From Paracoccus sp. (in: a-proteobacteria) (GTDB lineage: Bacteria; Pseudomonadota; Alphaproteobacteria; Rhodobacterales; Rhodobacteraceae), in assembly GCF_030536915.1 (NCBI RefSeq), contig NZ_JAUNPC010000012.1, forward strand, positions 1 to 45,763: a stretch of 45,763 nt of DNA. Reading direction: 5' to 3'. This document shows positions 33,569 through 42,670 of this stretch, one piece after another. Under the pieces are notes generated by a model. That model was not told the DNA's origin and ran no database searches. It was given only the letters and a program-made list of their open reading frames with translations. A program made the position numbers and the translations under genes. The first letter of the stretch is position 1; every line of letters begins with the position of its first letter.

Positions 33569-34960
33569 TCAGAAGTGGATCACCCGCCCATAGGCGTCCA
33601 GCACCGATTCATGCATCATCTCGCTCAGGGTCGGATGCGGGAAGACGGTATGCATGAAGTCTTCCTCGGTCAGTTCCGCCGTCTTGCCGACGGTGTAGCC
33701 CTGGATCAGTTCCGTCACCTCGGCGCCGACCATGTGGGCGCCCAGAAGCTCGCCGGTCTTCGCGTCGAACACCGTCTTCACCATGCCGTCGGGTTCGCCC
33801 AGCGCGATGGCCTTGCCGTTGCCCATGAAGGGGAAGCGGCCGACGCGGACCTCGTGGCCCAGTTCCTTCGCCTTTGCCTCGGTCAGCCCGACCGAGGCGA
33901 CCTGCGGCTGGCAATAGGTGCAGCCGGGGATGTCCGAGGGCTTGACCGGATGCGCGTGCTTGCCCGCGATCAGTTCGGCCACCATCACGCCCTCGTGGCT
34001 GGCCTTGTGCGCCAGCCAGGGCGCGCCCGCGACGTCGCCGATGGCGTAAAGGCCGTCCACCCCGGTGCGGCAGTATTCGTCGGTCAGCACATGGGTGCGG
34101 TCGATCCTGACGCCCAGTTCCTCCAGCCCCAGCCCCTCGACATTGCCCACGATGCCGACGGCGGAAATCACCGTGTCGAAGTCGTGGGTCTCGGTCTTGC
34201 CGCCGGCCTCGATATGGGCAGTCACGGTCTGGCCCTTGCGGTCGAGCTTTTTGACCGCGGATTTCTCCATGATCTTCATGCCCTGCTTGACGAACTGCTT
34301 CTTGGCGAAGGCGCTGATCTCGGCGTCCTCGACGGGCAGGACGCGGTCCATGACCTCGACCACGGTGGTATCGGCGCCCAGCGTGTTGAAGAAGCTGGCG
34401 AACTCGATCCCGATGGCGCCTGAGCCAATCACCAGCAGCTTTTTCGGCATCCGCTTGGGCACCAGCGCGTGCTTGTAGGTCCAGACCAACTCGCCATCCG
34501 CCTCCAGCCCCGGCAGTTCGCGCGCCCGCGCGCCGGTCGCCAGCACAACCGACTTGGCCGCCAGTTCCTCGACGCCCTTGTCCGTCTTGACGGAAACCTT
34601 GCCGGGGGCGGTCAGCCTGGCCTCGCCCATCAGCACCGTGACCTTGTTCTTCTTCAGCAGGTGTCCGACGCCGCCTGCCAACTGCTTGGCGACCCCGCGC
34701 GAGCGTTGCACCACGGCGTCCAGGTCATAGCCGATGTCGCCCGCCTTCAGCCCGAAGTCTTTGGCCCGTTCCATCAGGTGAAAGACCTCGGCCGAGCGCA
34801 GCATGGCCTTGGTCGGGATGCAGCCCCAGTTGAGGCAGATGCCGCCCAGATGCTCGCGTTCGACGCAGGCGACCTTGAGGCCCAATTGCGCCGCGCGGAT
34901 CGCGCAGACATATCCGCCGGGGCCCGCCCCGATCACCACCACGTCGAAATCTTGCGCCAT
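33569..34960 (-). CDS. lpdA: dihydrolipoyl dehydrogenase (E3)
   Basis: FAD flavoenzyme that reoxidises lipoyl groups of 2-oxoacid dehydrogenase complexes. The 463 residues include the FAD motif G-A-G-P-G-G (11-16), the redox cysteines Cys42 and Cys47 in C-L-N-W-G-C-I-P-T-K (Trp replaces the common Val), the NAD motif G-S-G-A-I-G and the C-terminal H-P-T-L-S-E catalytic His442/Glu447. No pdh, suc or bkd genes are in view, so its complex is not known. It is the last gene of a compact minus-strand set after queA, MFS and DUF924. Confidence 0.95.
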   Translation of the reverse strand: MAQDFDVVVIGAGPGGYVCAIRAAQLGLKVACVEREHLGGICLNWGCIPTKAMLRSAEVFHLMERAKDFGLKAGDIGYDLDAVVQRSRGVAKQLAGGVGHLLKKNKVTVLMGEARLTAPGKVSVKTDKGVEELAAKSVVLATGARARELPGLEADGELVWTYKHALVPKRMPKKLLVIGSGAIGIEFASFFNTLGADTTVVEVMDRVLPVEDAEISAFAKKQFVKQGMKIMEKSAVKKLDRKGQTVTAHIEAGGKTETHDFDTVISAVGIVGNVEGLGLEELGVRIDRTHVLTDEYCRTGVDGLYAIGDVAGAPWLAHKASHEGVMVAELIAGKHAHPVKPSDIPGCTYCQPQVASVGLTEAKAKELGHEVRVGRFPFMGNGKAIALGEPDGMVKTVFDAKTGELLGAHMVGAEVTELIQGYTVGKTAELTEEDFMHTVFPHPTLSEMMHESVLDAYGRVIHF

Positions 34961-34998
34961 CGGAACCTCCTGCGGGACGTTGCGCCAGATTTGCAGGC

Positions 34999-35583
34999 TC
35001 AGGGCAGATCGGCAAGCGACAGCTTGCCGGATACCAGCGCGCCGTAGCCGCCCGCCTCCATCACCATGCGCTCGGATTCCGTGGGGATGCGGCCCAGCGC
35101 CTCGTTGCGCCAGGGAAAGCGGCCGAACTTCGCGATGGTGTCGCGGTGGATCTCGGCATGGATCTGGTTCTCGCCCGGCATCCGTTCGGCGAAAAGCGCG
35201 ACGGCGCGCTGCTGGTCGGGCAGCTCCTCGCTGTGCTCGAAGGGCAGGTAGAAGAACTGCCGTGCGGGTTCCGGGGTGGCGAGGTCATGGCCTGCCTCGA
35301 TCGCCTTGCGGGCGATGCGCAGCGCCAGCGGGTCGGTCGAATAGGCCCGCGCGTCGTTTCGGAACATGTTGCGCGGGAACTGGTCGGTCAGGATCAGCGC
35401 GGCCAGCGCCCCTTCGGCCGCGCCCGACCATTCGGCGGCCAGCTGGGGGGCGTCGATCCATGCGGCCATGAAGCGGTCGCGCACCGTCCGGTCCAGATCG
35501 TCGCTCTGGGTATACCAGCCTTTCGGCCCGACCTCGTCGATCCAGAAGCGGATGATCCCGGCCGGCGTGACTTCGGTGGTCAT
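34999..35583 (-). CDS. DUF924 family protein
   Basis: The 194-residue protein matches DUF924 (P-A-G-I-I-R-F-W-I-D-E-V-G near the start, L-T-D-Q-F-P-R-N-M-F-R in the middle, F-Y-L-P-F-E-H-S-E near 120). It is helical and TPR-like in known structures and has no established activity. The ATG overlaps the stop of the MFS gene (ATGA), and lpdA follows 38 bases later. The coupling suggests these four genes form one transcript but gives no firm clue to its role. Confidence 0.85.
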   Translation of the reverse strand: MTTEVTPAGIIRFWIDEVGPKGWYTQSDDLDRTVRDRFMAAWIDAPQLAAEWSGAAEGALAALILTDQFPRNMFRNDARAYSTDPLALRIARKAIEAGHDLATPEPARQFFYLPFEHSEELPDQQRAVALFAERMPGENQIHAEIHRDTIAKFGRFPWRNEALGRIPTESERMVMEAGGYGALVSGKLSLADLP

Positions 35584-36833
35584 GGCGTGCTCTCCTGCGA
35601 TGTGGGGGTGCTGTCGCCGGCCTCGGCCAGCGCGGTCTCGACGGCGAAGGTGGTGGCGCTGGGTGACAGGACCGCAAAGTTCTGGTCGACATCGGGGGTG
35701 GCGCGCTGCGTCATCCGCCAGCCGCCGTAAAGGCTCAGCGCCCCCAGCAGGACGGCGATATAGACCCAGAAGCCTTCCGGCCCGATGGCGGCCATCAGCC
35801 AGCCGGTCAGGATTGGCCCGAAGACCGATCCCATCCCGTTGATGAGAAGCAGCCCCGCCGAGGCCGCCGCCATGTCCGCGGTGTCGAGGAAGTCGTTGGT
35901 ATAGGCGATCAGCAGCGCATAGATCGGGTTTGCGACCCCGCCCACCAGCGCCGCCGCCAGCAGGTAGCCCCAGATGCCGATTTCGCTTGCCGCGACGACC
36001 GCCGCGACGCCCGTGCCGAAGACCGCCAGCACCGTGATCAGCACCCGCCGGTCCAGCCGGTCCGACAGCCAGCCGATGGGATATTGCGCGAAAAGCCCGC
36101 CGATCCAGATCGCCGCGACAAAGGCCGAGATCTCGCGCACCGACATGCCGATGGTGGCCGCCCAGACCGCACCCATCCCCAGCACGGCCGCGAAGACCCC
36201 GCCGATCAGGAAGATGCCGACGCAGCCCAGCGGCGAGGCGCGGTAAAGCTGCCGCATGCTCATCGGCTTGATGGTCTCGAACCGCGGCGCGGGGACCTGC
36301 GCCAGCAGGATCGGGGTGAATGCCACCGACACCAGCACCGAGGGGATCACGAACAGCATCCAGCCGCCCGGATCGCCCACGTTCATCAGCACCTGCCCGC
36401 TGACGAGGCCCAGCATCTGGACGATGAAATAGGTGGACATGGCCTGCCCCCGGGTCTCGTTCGCGGCGCTGGCGTTCACCCAGCTTTCGGCGGTGATGTA
36501 GACCCCGCAGAAGCAGAAGCCGATCAGCAGCCGCAGAAGCGCCCAGGCGATCCAGTGCGGGATGGCGGCATAGACGATCAGCACCGCCGAGATCAGCGAG
36601 GCGAGCGCCGCGAAGACCCGCACATGGCCCACGCGCTGGATCATCCCCGGCACGATCCGGCTGCCCAGCACGAAGCCGCCGAAATAGCCGGCCATGACGA
36701 CGGACATCTGGGTGGTCGGGATGCCCTCGATCTGCCCGCGGATGCCCAGCAGCGTGCCCTGCATCCCGTTGCCGACCATCAGCATCAGGATGCCCAGCAG
36801 CAGGGGCCAGGTCGAGCGCAGGACGGTCAGCAT
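35580..36833 (-). CDS. MFS transporter
   Basis: The 417-residue major facilitator protein has about 12 hydrophobic segments, the loop 2-3 motif in the form [16 protein letters not shown], and a related [10 protein letters not shown] in the second half. A hydrophilic tail (about 380-417) is cytoplasmic. The substrate cannot be told; it resembles the YcaD-like branch. It overlaps queA by seven bases and the DUF924 gene by four, so it is embedded in the queA transcript. Confidence 0.88.
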   Translation of the reverse strand: MLTVLRSTWPLLLGILMLMVGNGMQGTLLGIRGQIEGIPTTQMSVVMAGYFGGFVLGSRIVPGMIQRVGHVRVFAALASLISAVLIVYAAIPHWIAWALLRLLIGFCFCGVYITAESWVNASAANETRGQAMSTYFIVQMLGLVSGQVLMNVGDPGGWMLFVIPSVLVSVAFTPILLAQVPAPRFETIKPMSMRQLYRASPLGCVGIFLIGGVFAAVLGMGAVWAATIGMSVREISAFVAAIWIGGLFAQYPIGWLSDRLDRRVLITVLAVFGTGVAAVVAASEIGIWGYLLAAALVGGVANPIYALLIAYTNDFLDTADMAAASAGLLLINGMGSVFGPILTGWLMAAIGPEGFWVYIAVLLGALSLYGGWRMTQRATPDVDQNFAVLSPSATTFAVETALAEAGDSTPTSQESTP

Positions 36834-37888
36834 GATTCACCGGGAAGCAGAAGCGAGGCGTCGCCGTAGCTGAAGAACCTGTAGTTTTCCTGAACGGCAT
36901 GGGCATAGATGGCGCGGATGCGGTCCGTTCCCATCAGCGCCGAGACCAGCATCATCAGCGTCGATTTCGGCAGGTGGAAGTTCGTCATCAACCCATCGGT
37001 GACGCGGAAGCGGTAGCCGGGGCGGATGAAGATGTCGGTCTGCCCGTCGAAGGGGCGGACGCGGCCGGCTTCATCCGCCGCCGATTCGATCAGCCGCAGG
37101 GCGGTGGTGCCGACGGGAATCACGCGCCGGCCTTCCGCCCTGGCCGCGTTGATCGAGGCGGCGGCTTCCTCCGTCACGATACCGCGCTCGGCGTGCATCT
37201 TGTGCTGGCTCACGTCGTCGGTCTTGACCGGCAGGAAGGTGCCCGCGCCGACATGCAGCGTGACATGGACCCGCTGGACGCCTATCCTGTCCAGCGCCGC
37301 CAGCAGGGGTTCGTCGAAATGCAGGCTCGCGGTCGGGGCGGCGACGGCGCCGGGGCGTTCCGCCCAGACGGTCTGGTAGTCGGTACGGTCCTGTTCGTCC
37401 GGTGCCCGCAGCGCGGCGATATAGGGGGGCAGGGGCATCGCGCCGACCTGCGCCAGGGCGGCGTCGAAGGCTTCCCCCTCGGCATCGAAGGACAGCGTCA
37501 GCCCGGCCTCGGCGATTGCCTCGACGCGGGCAGACAGCGCCTCGCCGAAGCGGATGGTCTCGCCCTGCCGCAGCTTGCGCAGGGGTTTCGCCAGCGCCTG
37601 CCACCGGCCGCCGGGGGCGGGTTCCAGCAGCGTGACCTCGATCCGCGCGGTGGCGGGGCCTTGCGCAGAATCGCGGATGCGGGTGCCGGTCAGGCGGGCG
37701 GGGATCACGCGGGTGTCGTTCAGGACCAGCAGGTCGCCGGGCCGCAGGAACGCGGGCAGGTCGCTGACGCGGGCATCGGTGATGGCGTCCCCCCGTGCCA
37801 CCAGCAGCCGCGCGGAACTGCGCGGGCGGGCGGGACGGGTGGCGATCAGCCGCTCGGGCAGGTCGAAGTCAAAGTCGGACAGGCGCAT
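36827..37888 (-). CDS. queA: S-adenosylmethionine:tRNA ribosyltransferase-isomerase QueA
   Basis: Transfers the ribosyl group of SAM to preQ1-tRNA to make epoxyqueuosine. The 353 residues start with [11 protein letters not shown] and include the family motifs [33 protein letters not shown] and N-F-H-L-P-K-S-T-L. Length and motifs are complete. It leads the minus-strand set queA-MFS-DUF924-lpdA. The 116 bases upstream are shared with the divergent hisC and hold no clear promoter by eye. Confidence 0.96.
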   Translation of the reverse strand: MRLSDFDFDLPERLIATRPARPRSSARLLVARGDAITDARVSDLPAFLRPGDLLVLNDTRVIPARLTGTRIRDSAQGPATARIEVTLLEPAPGGRWQALAKPLRKLRQGETIRFGEALSARVEAIAEAGLTLSFDAEGEAFDAALAQVGAMPLPPYIAALRAPDEQDRTDYQTVWAERPGAVAAPTASLHFDEPLLAALDRIGVQRVHVTLHVGAGTFLPVKTDDVSQHKMHAERGIVTEEAAASINAARAEGRRVIPVGTTALRLIESAADEAGRVRPFDGQTDIFIRPGYRFRVTDGLMTNFHLPKSTLMMLVSALMGTDRIRAIYAHAVQENYRFFSYGDASLLLPGESC

Positions 37889-38004
37889 GACCGCCTTGTC
37901 GGCGGGGGCGCGGGCAGGGTCAACAGGGGCCGCGCGGTCCCCAGCCCCTTTCCATCGCGCGCCCGCTTGCCTAAGACGCCGGCAGCACAGCCGAGAGCCT
38001 TTCC

Positions 38005-39102
38005 ATGACCCAGACGCCCCCCCTTCAGGTCACGCCCCAACCCGGCATCATGGAGATCGCGCTGTACGAGGCCGGCAGCGCCACGCTGTCGGGCCGCAGC
38101 GACGTGCTGAAACTCAGTTCCAACGAAAACCCCTTCGGCCCCTCGGCGAGTGCCCGCGAGGCGGTGGCCCATGCGGCGCAGGCGATGCACCGCTACCCCC
38201 CGACCGACCATGCGCATCTGCGGGCGGCGATCGGCGAGGTCCACGGCCTCGACCCCGACCGGATCATCTGCGGCGTGGGCTCGGACGAGATCATCCATTT
38301 CCTCTGCCAGTCCTACGCCGGACCGGGGACCGAGGTGCTGTTCACCGAACACGGTTTTTCCATGTACCGGATCAGCGCGCTGGCGGCCGGGGCCACCCCG
38401 GTCGAGGCCCCGGAACGCGAGCGGACGACCGACATCGACGCCCTGATCTCGGCGGCGACGCCCCAGACGCGGCTGGTCTTCGTCGCCAACCCCAACAACC
38501 CGACCGGCACGATGATCGAGACGGCAGAGCTTGAGCGGCTGGCCCAAGCTGTGCCGCAGGCGATCCTTGTGATCGACGCGGCCTATGCTGAATACGTCAG
38601 CGCCGACTTCGACGGCGGGGCGGAACTGGCGACGCGCCTGCCCAACGTCGTGATGACGCGGACCTTCTCGAAGATCTACGGCCTCGGTGGCTTGCGGGTT
38701 GGCTGGGGCTATGGCCCGCGTCAGATCATCGACGTGCTGAACCGCATCCGCGGTCCCTTCAACCTGTCGAACGTCGCGCTGGAGGGGGCCGAGGCCGCTG
38801 TCCGCGACCGATCCCACGTGGACCACGCGCGGGCCGAGAACGCCCGGATGCGCGACTGGCTTTCCGCGGCGCTCGCCCGGAACGGGGTTCCCTCGGACCC
38901 CTCGCACGCGAACTTCATCCTCGCCCGCTTCGCCGACGAGGCGACCGCCACCGCCTGCGATGCCGCGCTGCGCGAGGACGGCATCATCGTCCGCCGCGTC
39001 GGCGGCTACGGGTTGCCGCAATGCCTGCGGATCACCATCGGGGACGAGGCCGCCTGCCGCCGCGTGGCGCAGGTCGTCGGCCGGTTCATGGCCGCGCGAT
39101 GA
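38005..39102 (+). CDS. hisC: histidinol-phosphate/aromatic aminotransferase (HisC type)
   Basis: PLP-dependent class I/II aminotransferase of 365 residues. It has the N-E-N-P-F-G-P motif (about 40-46), N-P-N-N-P-T-G (162-168), D-A-A-Y-A-E-Y (191-197) and the PLP lysine Lys223 in [14 protein letters not shown]. The family makes histidinol phosphate. The neighbour tyrC (ATGA overlap) raises the possibility that it also, or mainly, transaminates aromatic precursors of Tyr/Phe. Confidence 0.92.
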   Translation: MTQTPPLQVTPQPGIMEIALYEAGSATLSGRSDVLKLSSNENPFGPSASAREAVAHAAQAMHRYPPTDHAHLRAAIGEVHGLDPDRIICGVGSDEIIHFLCQSYAGPGTEVLFTEHGFSMYRISALAAGATPVEAPERERTTDIDALISAATPQTRLVFVANPNNPTGTMIETAELERLAQAVPQAILVIDAAYAEYVSADFDGGAELATRLPNVVMTRTFSKIYGLGGLRVGWGYGPRQIIDVLNRIRGPFNLSNVALEGAEAAVRDRSHVDHARAENARMRDWLSAALARNGVPSDPSHANFILARFADEATATACDAALREDGIIVRRVGGYGLPQCLRITIGDEAACRRVAQVVGRFMAAR

Positions 39103-40031
39103 GCAGCGGGCCGATCTTCCAGCGTGTCGCCCTGATCGGCCTCGGCCTGATCGCGGGCTCCATGTCGCTGGCCATGCGCGAGGGCGGGCTTGCCGCCCGC
39201 GTCGTGGGCTATGCCCGCTCACCCGAGACGCGCGACACGGCGCGCGAGATCGGGCTGGTGGACGAGGTGGCCGAGACTGCCGCCGAGGCCGTCAAGGGCG
39301 CGGACCTGATCGTGCTGGCCGTCCCGGTCGGCGCAATGGGCGAGGTCGCCGCCGAGATCGCACCGCACCTGGCGCCCGGCGCGATCCTGACGGACGTGGG
39401 CTCGGTCAAGCAGTCGGTCATCGACGCGGTCGGTCCCCATGTCCCCCAAGGCATCCATTTCATCCCCAGCCACCCGCTTGCCGGGACGGAACATTCCGGC
39501 CCCCGCTCGGGCTTCGCCACGCTGTTCCAGAACCGCTGGTGGCTGCTGACGCCACTGCCTGACAGCGATCCGGCCGCGGTCGGGAAACTCTCGGCGCTGG
39601 TCCGGGCAATGGGCGCCAATGTCGAGACGATGGAGGCCCCGCACCACGATCTCGTGCTGGCCGTGACCAGCCATGTGCCGCACCTGATCGCCTATACGGT
39701 GGTCGGCGTCGCCGACCACCTGCGCCGCGTCACCGAATCCGAGGTGATCCGCTATTCCGCCGCGGGCTTCCGCGACTTCACCCGCATCGCCGCCTCGGAC
39801 CCGACGATGTGGCGCGACGTGTTCCTGCACAACAAGGACGCGACCCTCGACATCCTCGGCCGCTTCGCCGAGGAGCTGTTCGTCCTGCAGCGCGCCATCC
39901 GCATGGGTGATGGCGAGCATCTGCACAAATACTTCACCGGCACCCGCGCGATCCGGCGCGGCATCATCGAGGCAGGGCAGGACACCGCCGCCCCCGACTT
40001 CGGCCGGGCGGCGGTCAAGGACCGCGCCTAG
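39099..40031 (+). CDS. tyrC: prephenate/arogenate dehydrogenase (TyrC/TyrA family)
   Basis: NAD(P)-dependent dehydrogenase of tyrosine synthesis, 310 residues. It has an N-terminal Rossmann motif G-L-G-L-I-A-G-S, the D-V-G-S-V-K segment, the conserved [11 protein letters not shown] active-site motif and [12 protein letters not shown] near the end. No chorismate mutase or ACT domain is fused. Arogenate or prephenate use cannot be told by eye. The stop TAG shares the palindrome CTAG with the stop of the convergent DUF2125 gene. Confidence 0.94.
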   Translation: MSSGPIFQRVALIGLGLIAGSMSLAMREGGLAARVVGYARSPETRDTAREIGLVDEVAETAAEAVKGADLIVLAVPVGAMGEVAAEIAPHLAPGAILTDVGSVKQSVIDAVGPHVPQGIHFIPSHPLAGTEHSGPRSGFATLFQNRWWLLTPLPDSDPAAVGKLSALVRAMGANVETMEAPHHDLVLAVTSHVPHLIAYTVVGVADHLRRVTESEVIRYSAAGFRDFTRIAASDPTMWRDVFLHNKDATLDILGRFAEELFVLQRAIRMGDGEHLHKYFTGTRAIRRGIIEAGQDTAAPDFGRAAVKDRA

Positions 40032-41038
40032 GCCGGGAACAGCGGCGCCTCGCCCAGGGGCAGGGGGCCGAGGAAGGCCTTGCCGTCGCGGAAGATCAGC
40101 GGCACGCGCAGCTCGCCCTTTGCGGGCTCGGCCGGGGCGGGGACGCCCGCGGGCAGCTCGACGGGCATTTCGGCCGCCTGCTGCAGCGCGGTATCGGCCA
40201 GCGCCACGGTAACGGCCGGGATGGCGCCCAGATCGGCGGCGAGTTGCAGCCAGGCGCGGGCGTCGGTGGTGTAGACGAAGGCCGCGCCCTCGGCCCGGCC
40301 GTCATCGCCCGCCCGGACCGTGCCCGCAAGGCGCAGCGACTGGTCGCCCAGGGTCAGCGTCACGCCGTCCGACGACACGCCCACCAGTTCCGGCAGCGGC
40401 GCATCCGCCGCCTGTCGGAAGGGCGCGGTCAGGAAGACCCGCGCGGCGCCCTCGACGGAAATGGCGCGGTCGGCCAGCGCGGGCGGACGGGGCAGCAGGC
40501 CCATGCCCGTCAGGTCGCGCAGTCGGCCGCCAAGCTCGTAGGCCGCGCGGGCCGTGCGGGGCGCGGTGGCCCCCATCGCCACCAGCTGCGCCTGCGCGTC
40601 CAGGCCCTCCAGCAAGGGGTGGCCCTCTATCGCCACGGGTCCGCTGGCGGCTGCCACCCGGCTGATCGCCATGTCGCTGCCCGGCGAGACGCGCATGGAC
40701 AGCACCGCCTCCGCCGCCGTCACCGCCAGCGGGCGGCCCATCACGGGCAGGGTCATGGTAGAGGGCAGGGCCGCGTGGAACTGGGTGGGCGAGGTCGGCG
40801 CGGCCCAAAGCTCGACGGCCGGCAGAACGGCCTCGCCGGCGGGCGTGGCGATCTCGACCCCGGTCAGGCCAAGGCCGATCCGGTCGATCTCGCGCAGGGG
40901 CGTGACCGAGGCGGCCTCGATCCGGGGGTCCTCGGCGATCATGGCCTGCGCCTTGCGCGCAAGCCAGGTCTCGCCCCCCAGCCAGGCGCCGGCCACGGTC
41001 CCGCCGATCAGCAGCATCAGGATCACCAGAGTCCGCAC
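40028..41038 (-). CDS. DUF2125 family membrane-anchored protein
   Basis: The 336-residue protein has an N-terminal membrane anchor or signal (about 4-24) and a long beta-rich region that matches DUF2125 of alphaproteobacteria. The repeated 'L-x-L-x-G-x-V/A' strands suggest an AsmA-like or lipid-binding envelope protein; this is inference. No catalytic motif is seen. It is convergent with tyrC (four-base overlap) and divergent from the cyclotransferase gene, with a 61-base shared upstream region. Confidence 0.82.
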   Translation of the reverse strand: MRTLVILMLLIGGTVAGAWLGGETWLARKAQAMIAEDPRIEAASVTPLREIDRIGLGLTGVEIATPAGEAVLPAVELWAAPTSPTQFHAALPSTMTLPVMGRPLAVTAAEAVLSMRVSPGSDMAISRVAAASGPVAIEGHPLLEGLDAQAQLVAMGATAPRTARAAYELGGRLRDLTGMGLLPRPPALADRAISVEGAARVFLTAPFRQAADAPLPELVGVSSDGVTLTLGDQSLRLAGTVRAGDDGRAEGAAFVYTTDARAWLQLAADLGAIPAVTVALADTALQQAAEMPVELPAGVPAPAEPAKGELRVPLIFRDGKAFLGPLPLGEAPLFPA

Positions 41039-41099
41039 GGCGCCTCTCTTGAAATCATGCGTCTCTCGCCTAACCTGCAGGCGAGGGAAAGGGCAAGCG

Positions 41100-41645
41100 A
41101 TGGATGACGGCTTCTGGGTGTTCGGCTACGGCTCATTGATGTGGGCGCCCGAGTTCCCGGTGGCGGAATCGGTCATCGCCCAAGCCGACGGCTGGCGGCG
41201 CAGCTTCTGCCTGCGGTCCGTCACCTACCGGGGGACCGAGGCCTGCCCCGGCCTTGTCCTGGGGCTGGAACCGCATCCGGGTCAGGACTGCACCGGCCTT
41301 GCCCTGCGGGTCGAGAACGCGCTGTGGCCCGAGGTGATCGCCGCCATCCGCGCCCGCGAACTGGTGACGCAGGCCTACCGCGAGACGCTGCTGCCGCTTG
41401 CGCTGGCCGATGGCCGCCGGGTCCGGGGGCTGACCTATGTCATGCGGCCCGGCCATGGGCAGTATGCCGGCGGCCTCAGCCTTGACGAGCAGGCGGCGAT
41501 CATCGCGCTCGCCTGCGGCGGGCGGGGACCGAATGCGGATTACCTTTACAACACCGTCGCGCATCTGGCCGAACTGGGCATCCCCGACGACGATCTGGCC
41601 GACCTTGCCGCGCGGGTTCGGGCGTTGCGGGGTGCGGCCGCCTAG
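41100..41645 (+). CDS. gamma-glutamylcyclotransferase (ChaC-like)
   Basis: The 181-residue ChaC-family enzyme releases 5-oxoproline from gamma-glutamyl compounds, in known ChaC proteins glutathione. The substrate-binding loop F-G-Y-G-S-L-M-W (8-15) and the Y-R-E segment with the catalytic Glu are both present. The ATG at 41100 follows GAGGGAAAGGG and excludes a longer in-frame reading that runs through the DUF2125 gene. The stop shares CTAG with the convergent glycosyltransferase. Confidence 0.9.
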   Translation: MDDGFWVFGYGSLMWAPEFPVAESVIAQADGWRRSFCLRSVTYRGTEACPGLVLGLEPHPGQDCTGLALRVENALWPEVIAAIRARELVTQAYRETLLPLALADGRRVRGLTYVMRPGHGQYAGGLSLDEQAAIIALACGGRGPNADYLYNTVAHLAELGIPDDDLADLAARVRALRGAAA

Positions 41646-42583
41646 CGCGGGTCGAGCAGCGCGTATTCGTCGGGAAAGCGGTTCAGGTAATCCAGCATCG
41701 GCCCCGCCGCCCGCCATTGCCGCAGAAGCGCGCGGCCCAGGCGGCGGCGGTCGGGCCAGTGGCGGCGGTCCAGCCCCGCCTCGGCACCCTGCAGGACGGC
41801 ATAGGGCGCGCGCCAGCGCATCGGCACGATGCCTTCCGACCGTTTCAGCCACGGCTTCTCCGGCCCGATGAAATGGACAAGGCAGGGGTCGGCCATGGCG
41901 GAAAGATGCGCCGAGGCCCAGGTGAACTGCCAGTTCCAGAGCGGGCTCATTTCGGCCCAGTCGCCGCGCAGCACGCCGTTCAGCAGCGCCTGATCGCGGC
42001 CTAGGCCCGCCAGATGCGTGCGGGCAAAGGCGGCGCAGCGGGCGGGCAGGTCCTGTCCGGTCCAGGCCTCGGTGTCCACCATCACCACGCCCGCGTTGAA
42101 ATAGGGTGCGGCGGGCCAGCCGAGCCTTTTGAAATCCGGCACCCGCTTGCCGGGCTGGCGCCATTGCCGGTTGTCGCGCACCGCCGCCACGGCGCGGCCC
42201 CGCATGTCAGCGGCCATCAGCCGCCCCGGATCGCCGCGCTCGAACAGGATGTCTGCGTCCAGCACGAGGATGCGCCGCCACGTCCCCCGCAGCGCGCCCG
42301 CAAGGAAGACGTCCATGTAGGTGGCGACCGAGCGCCGCCCATCCAGCGGCAACGCCGCCTCCAGCGCCGCATCCCGCGCCGCGACATGACCCGCGCCCGC
42401 ATCCGCCAGCGCGGGCGGCAGGTCCAGCGGCTCGGGCGAGCCGATCAGCACGTCGAAATCCCGCCTCGGCACGGCAAGCTGGCTTGCAACGACCGAGGCA
42501 TAGGGCAGGTAGCCCGCGTCGCAGGCCACGATCACGGCACGGTCGGACAACTGCCGGAAGCCCGGCGAGATCACGGCATTCAT
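41642..42583 (-). CDS. GT8-like glycosyltransferase
   Basis: The 313-residue cytoplasmic protein has a GT-A layout with the metal-binding D-A-D in I-L-V-L-D-A-D-I-L-F, the Y-F-N-A-G-V-V-M-V segment and a late H-F-I-G-P-E-K-P-W motif typical of GT8 retaining enzymes. It probably adds a sugar to lipopolysaccharide or another envelope glycan, but the acceptor is unknown. I chose the ATG at 42583 over a GTG 15 bases upstream, since purines (GGAAATCGGGG) precede it. It is divergent from rnr. Confidence 0.85.
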   Translation of the reverse strand: MNAVISPGFRQLSDRAVIVACDAGYLPYASVVASQLAVPRRDFDVLIGSPEPLDLPPALADAGAGHVAARDAALEAALPLDGRRSVATYMDVFLAGALRGTWRRILVLDADILFERGDPGRLMAADMRGRAVAAVRDNRQWRQPGKRVPDFKRLGWPAAPYFNAGVVMVDTEAWTGQDLPARCAAFARTHLAGLGRDQALLNGVLRGDWAEMSPLWNWQFTWASAHLSAMADPCLVHFIGPEKPWLKRSEGIVPMRWRAPYAVLQGAEAGLDRRHWPDRRRLGRALLRQWRAAGPMLDYLNRFPDEYALLDPR

Positions 42584-42670
42584 GGCCCCGATTTCCACGG
42601 CTTGAAACCGAAAGGCAAGCGCGCGCTTTCCCCTCTAACCCTGCCGCGAGCGGCGTGATAGCGTGACACC

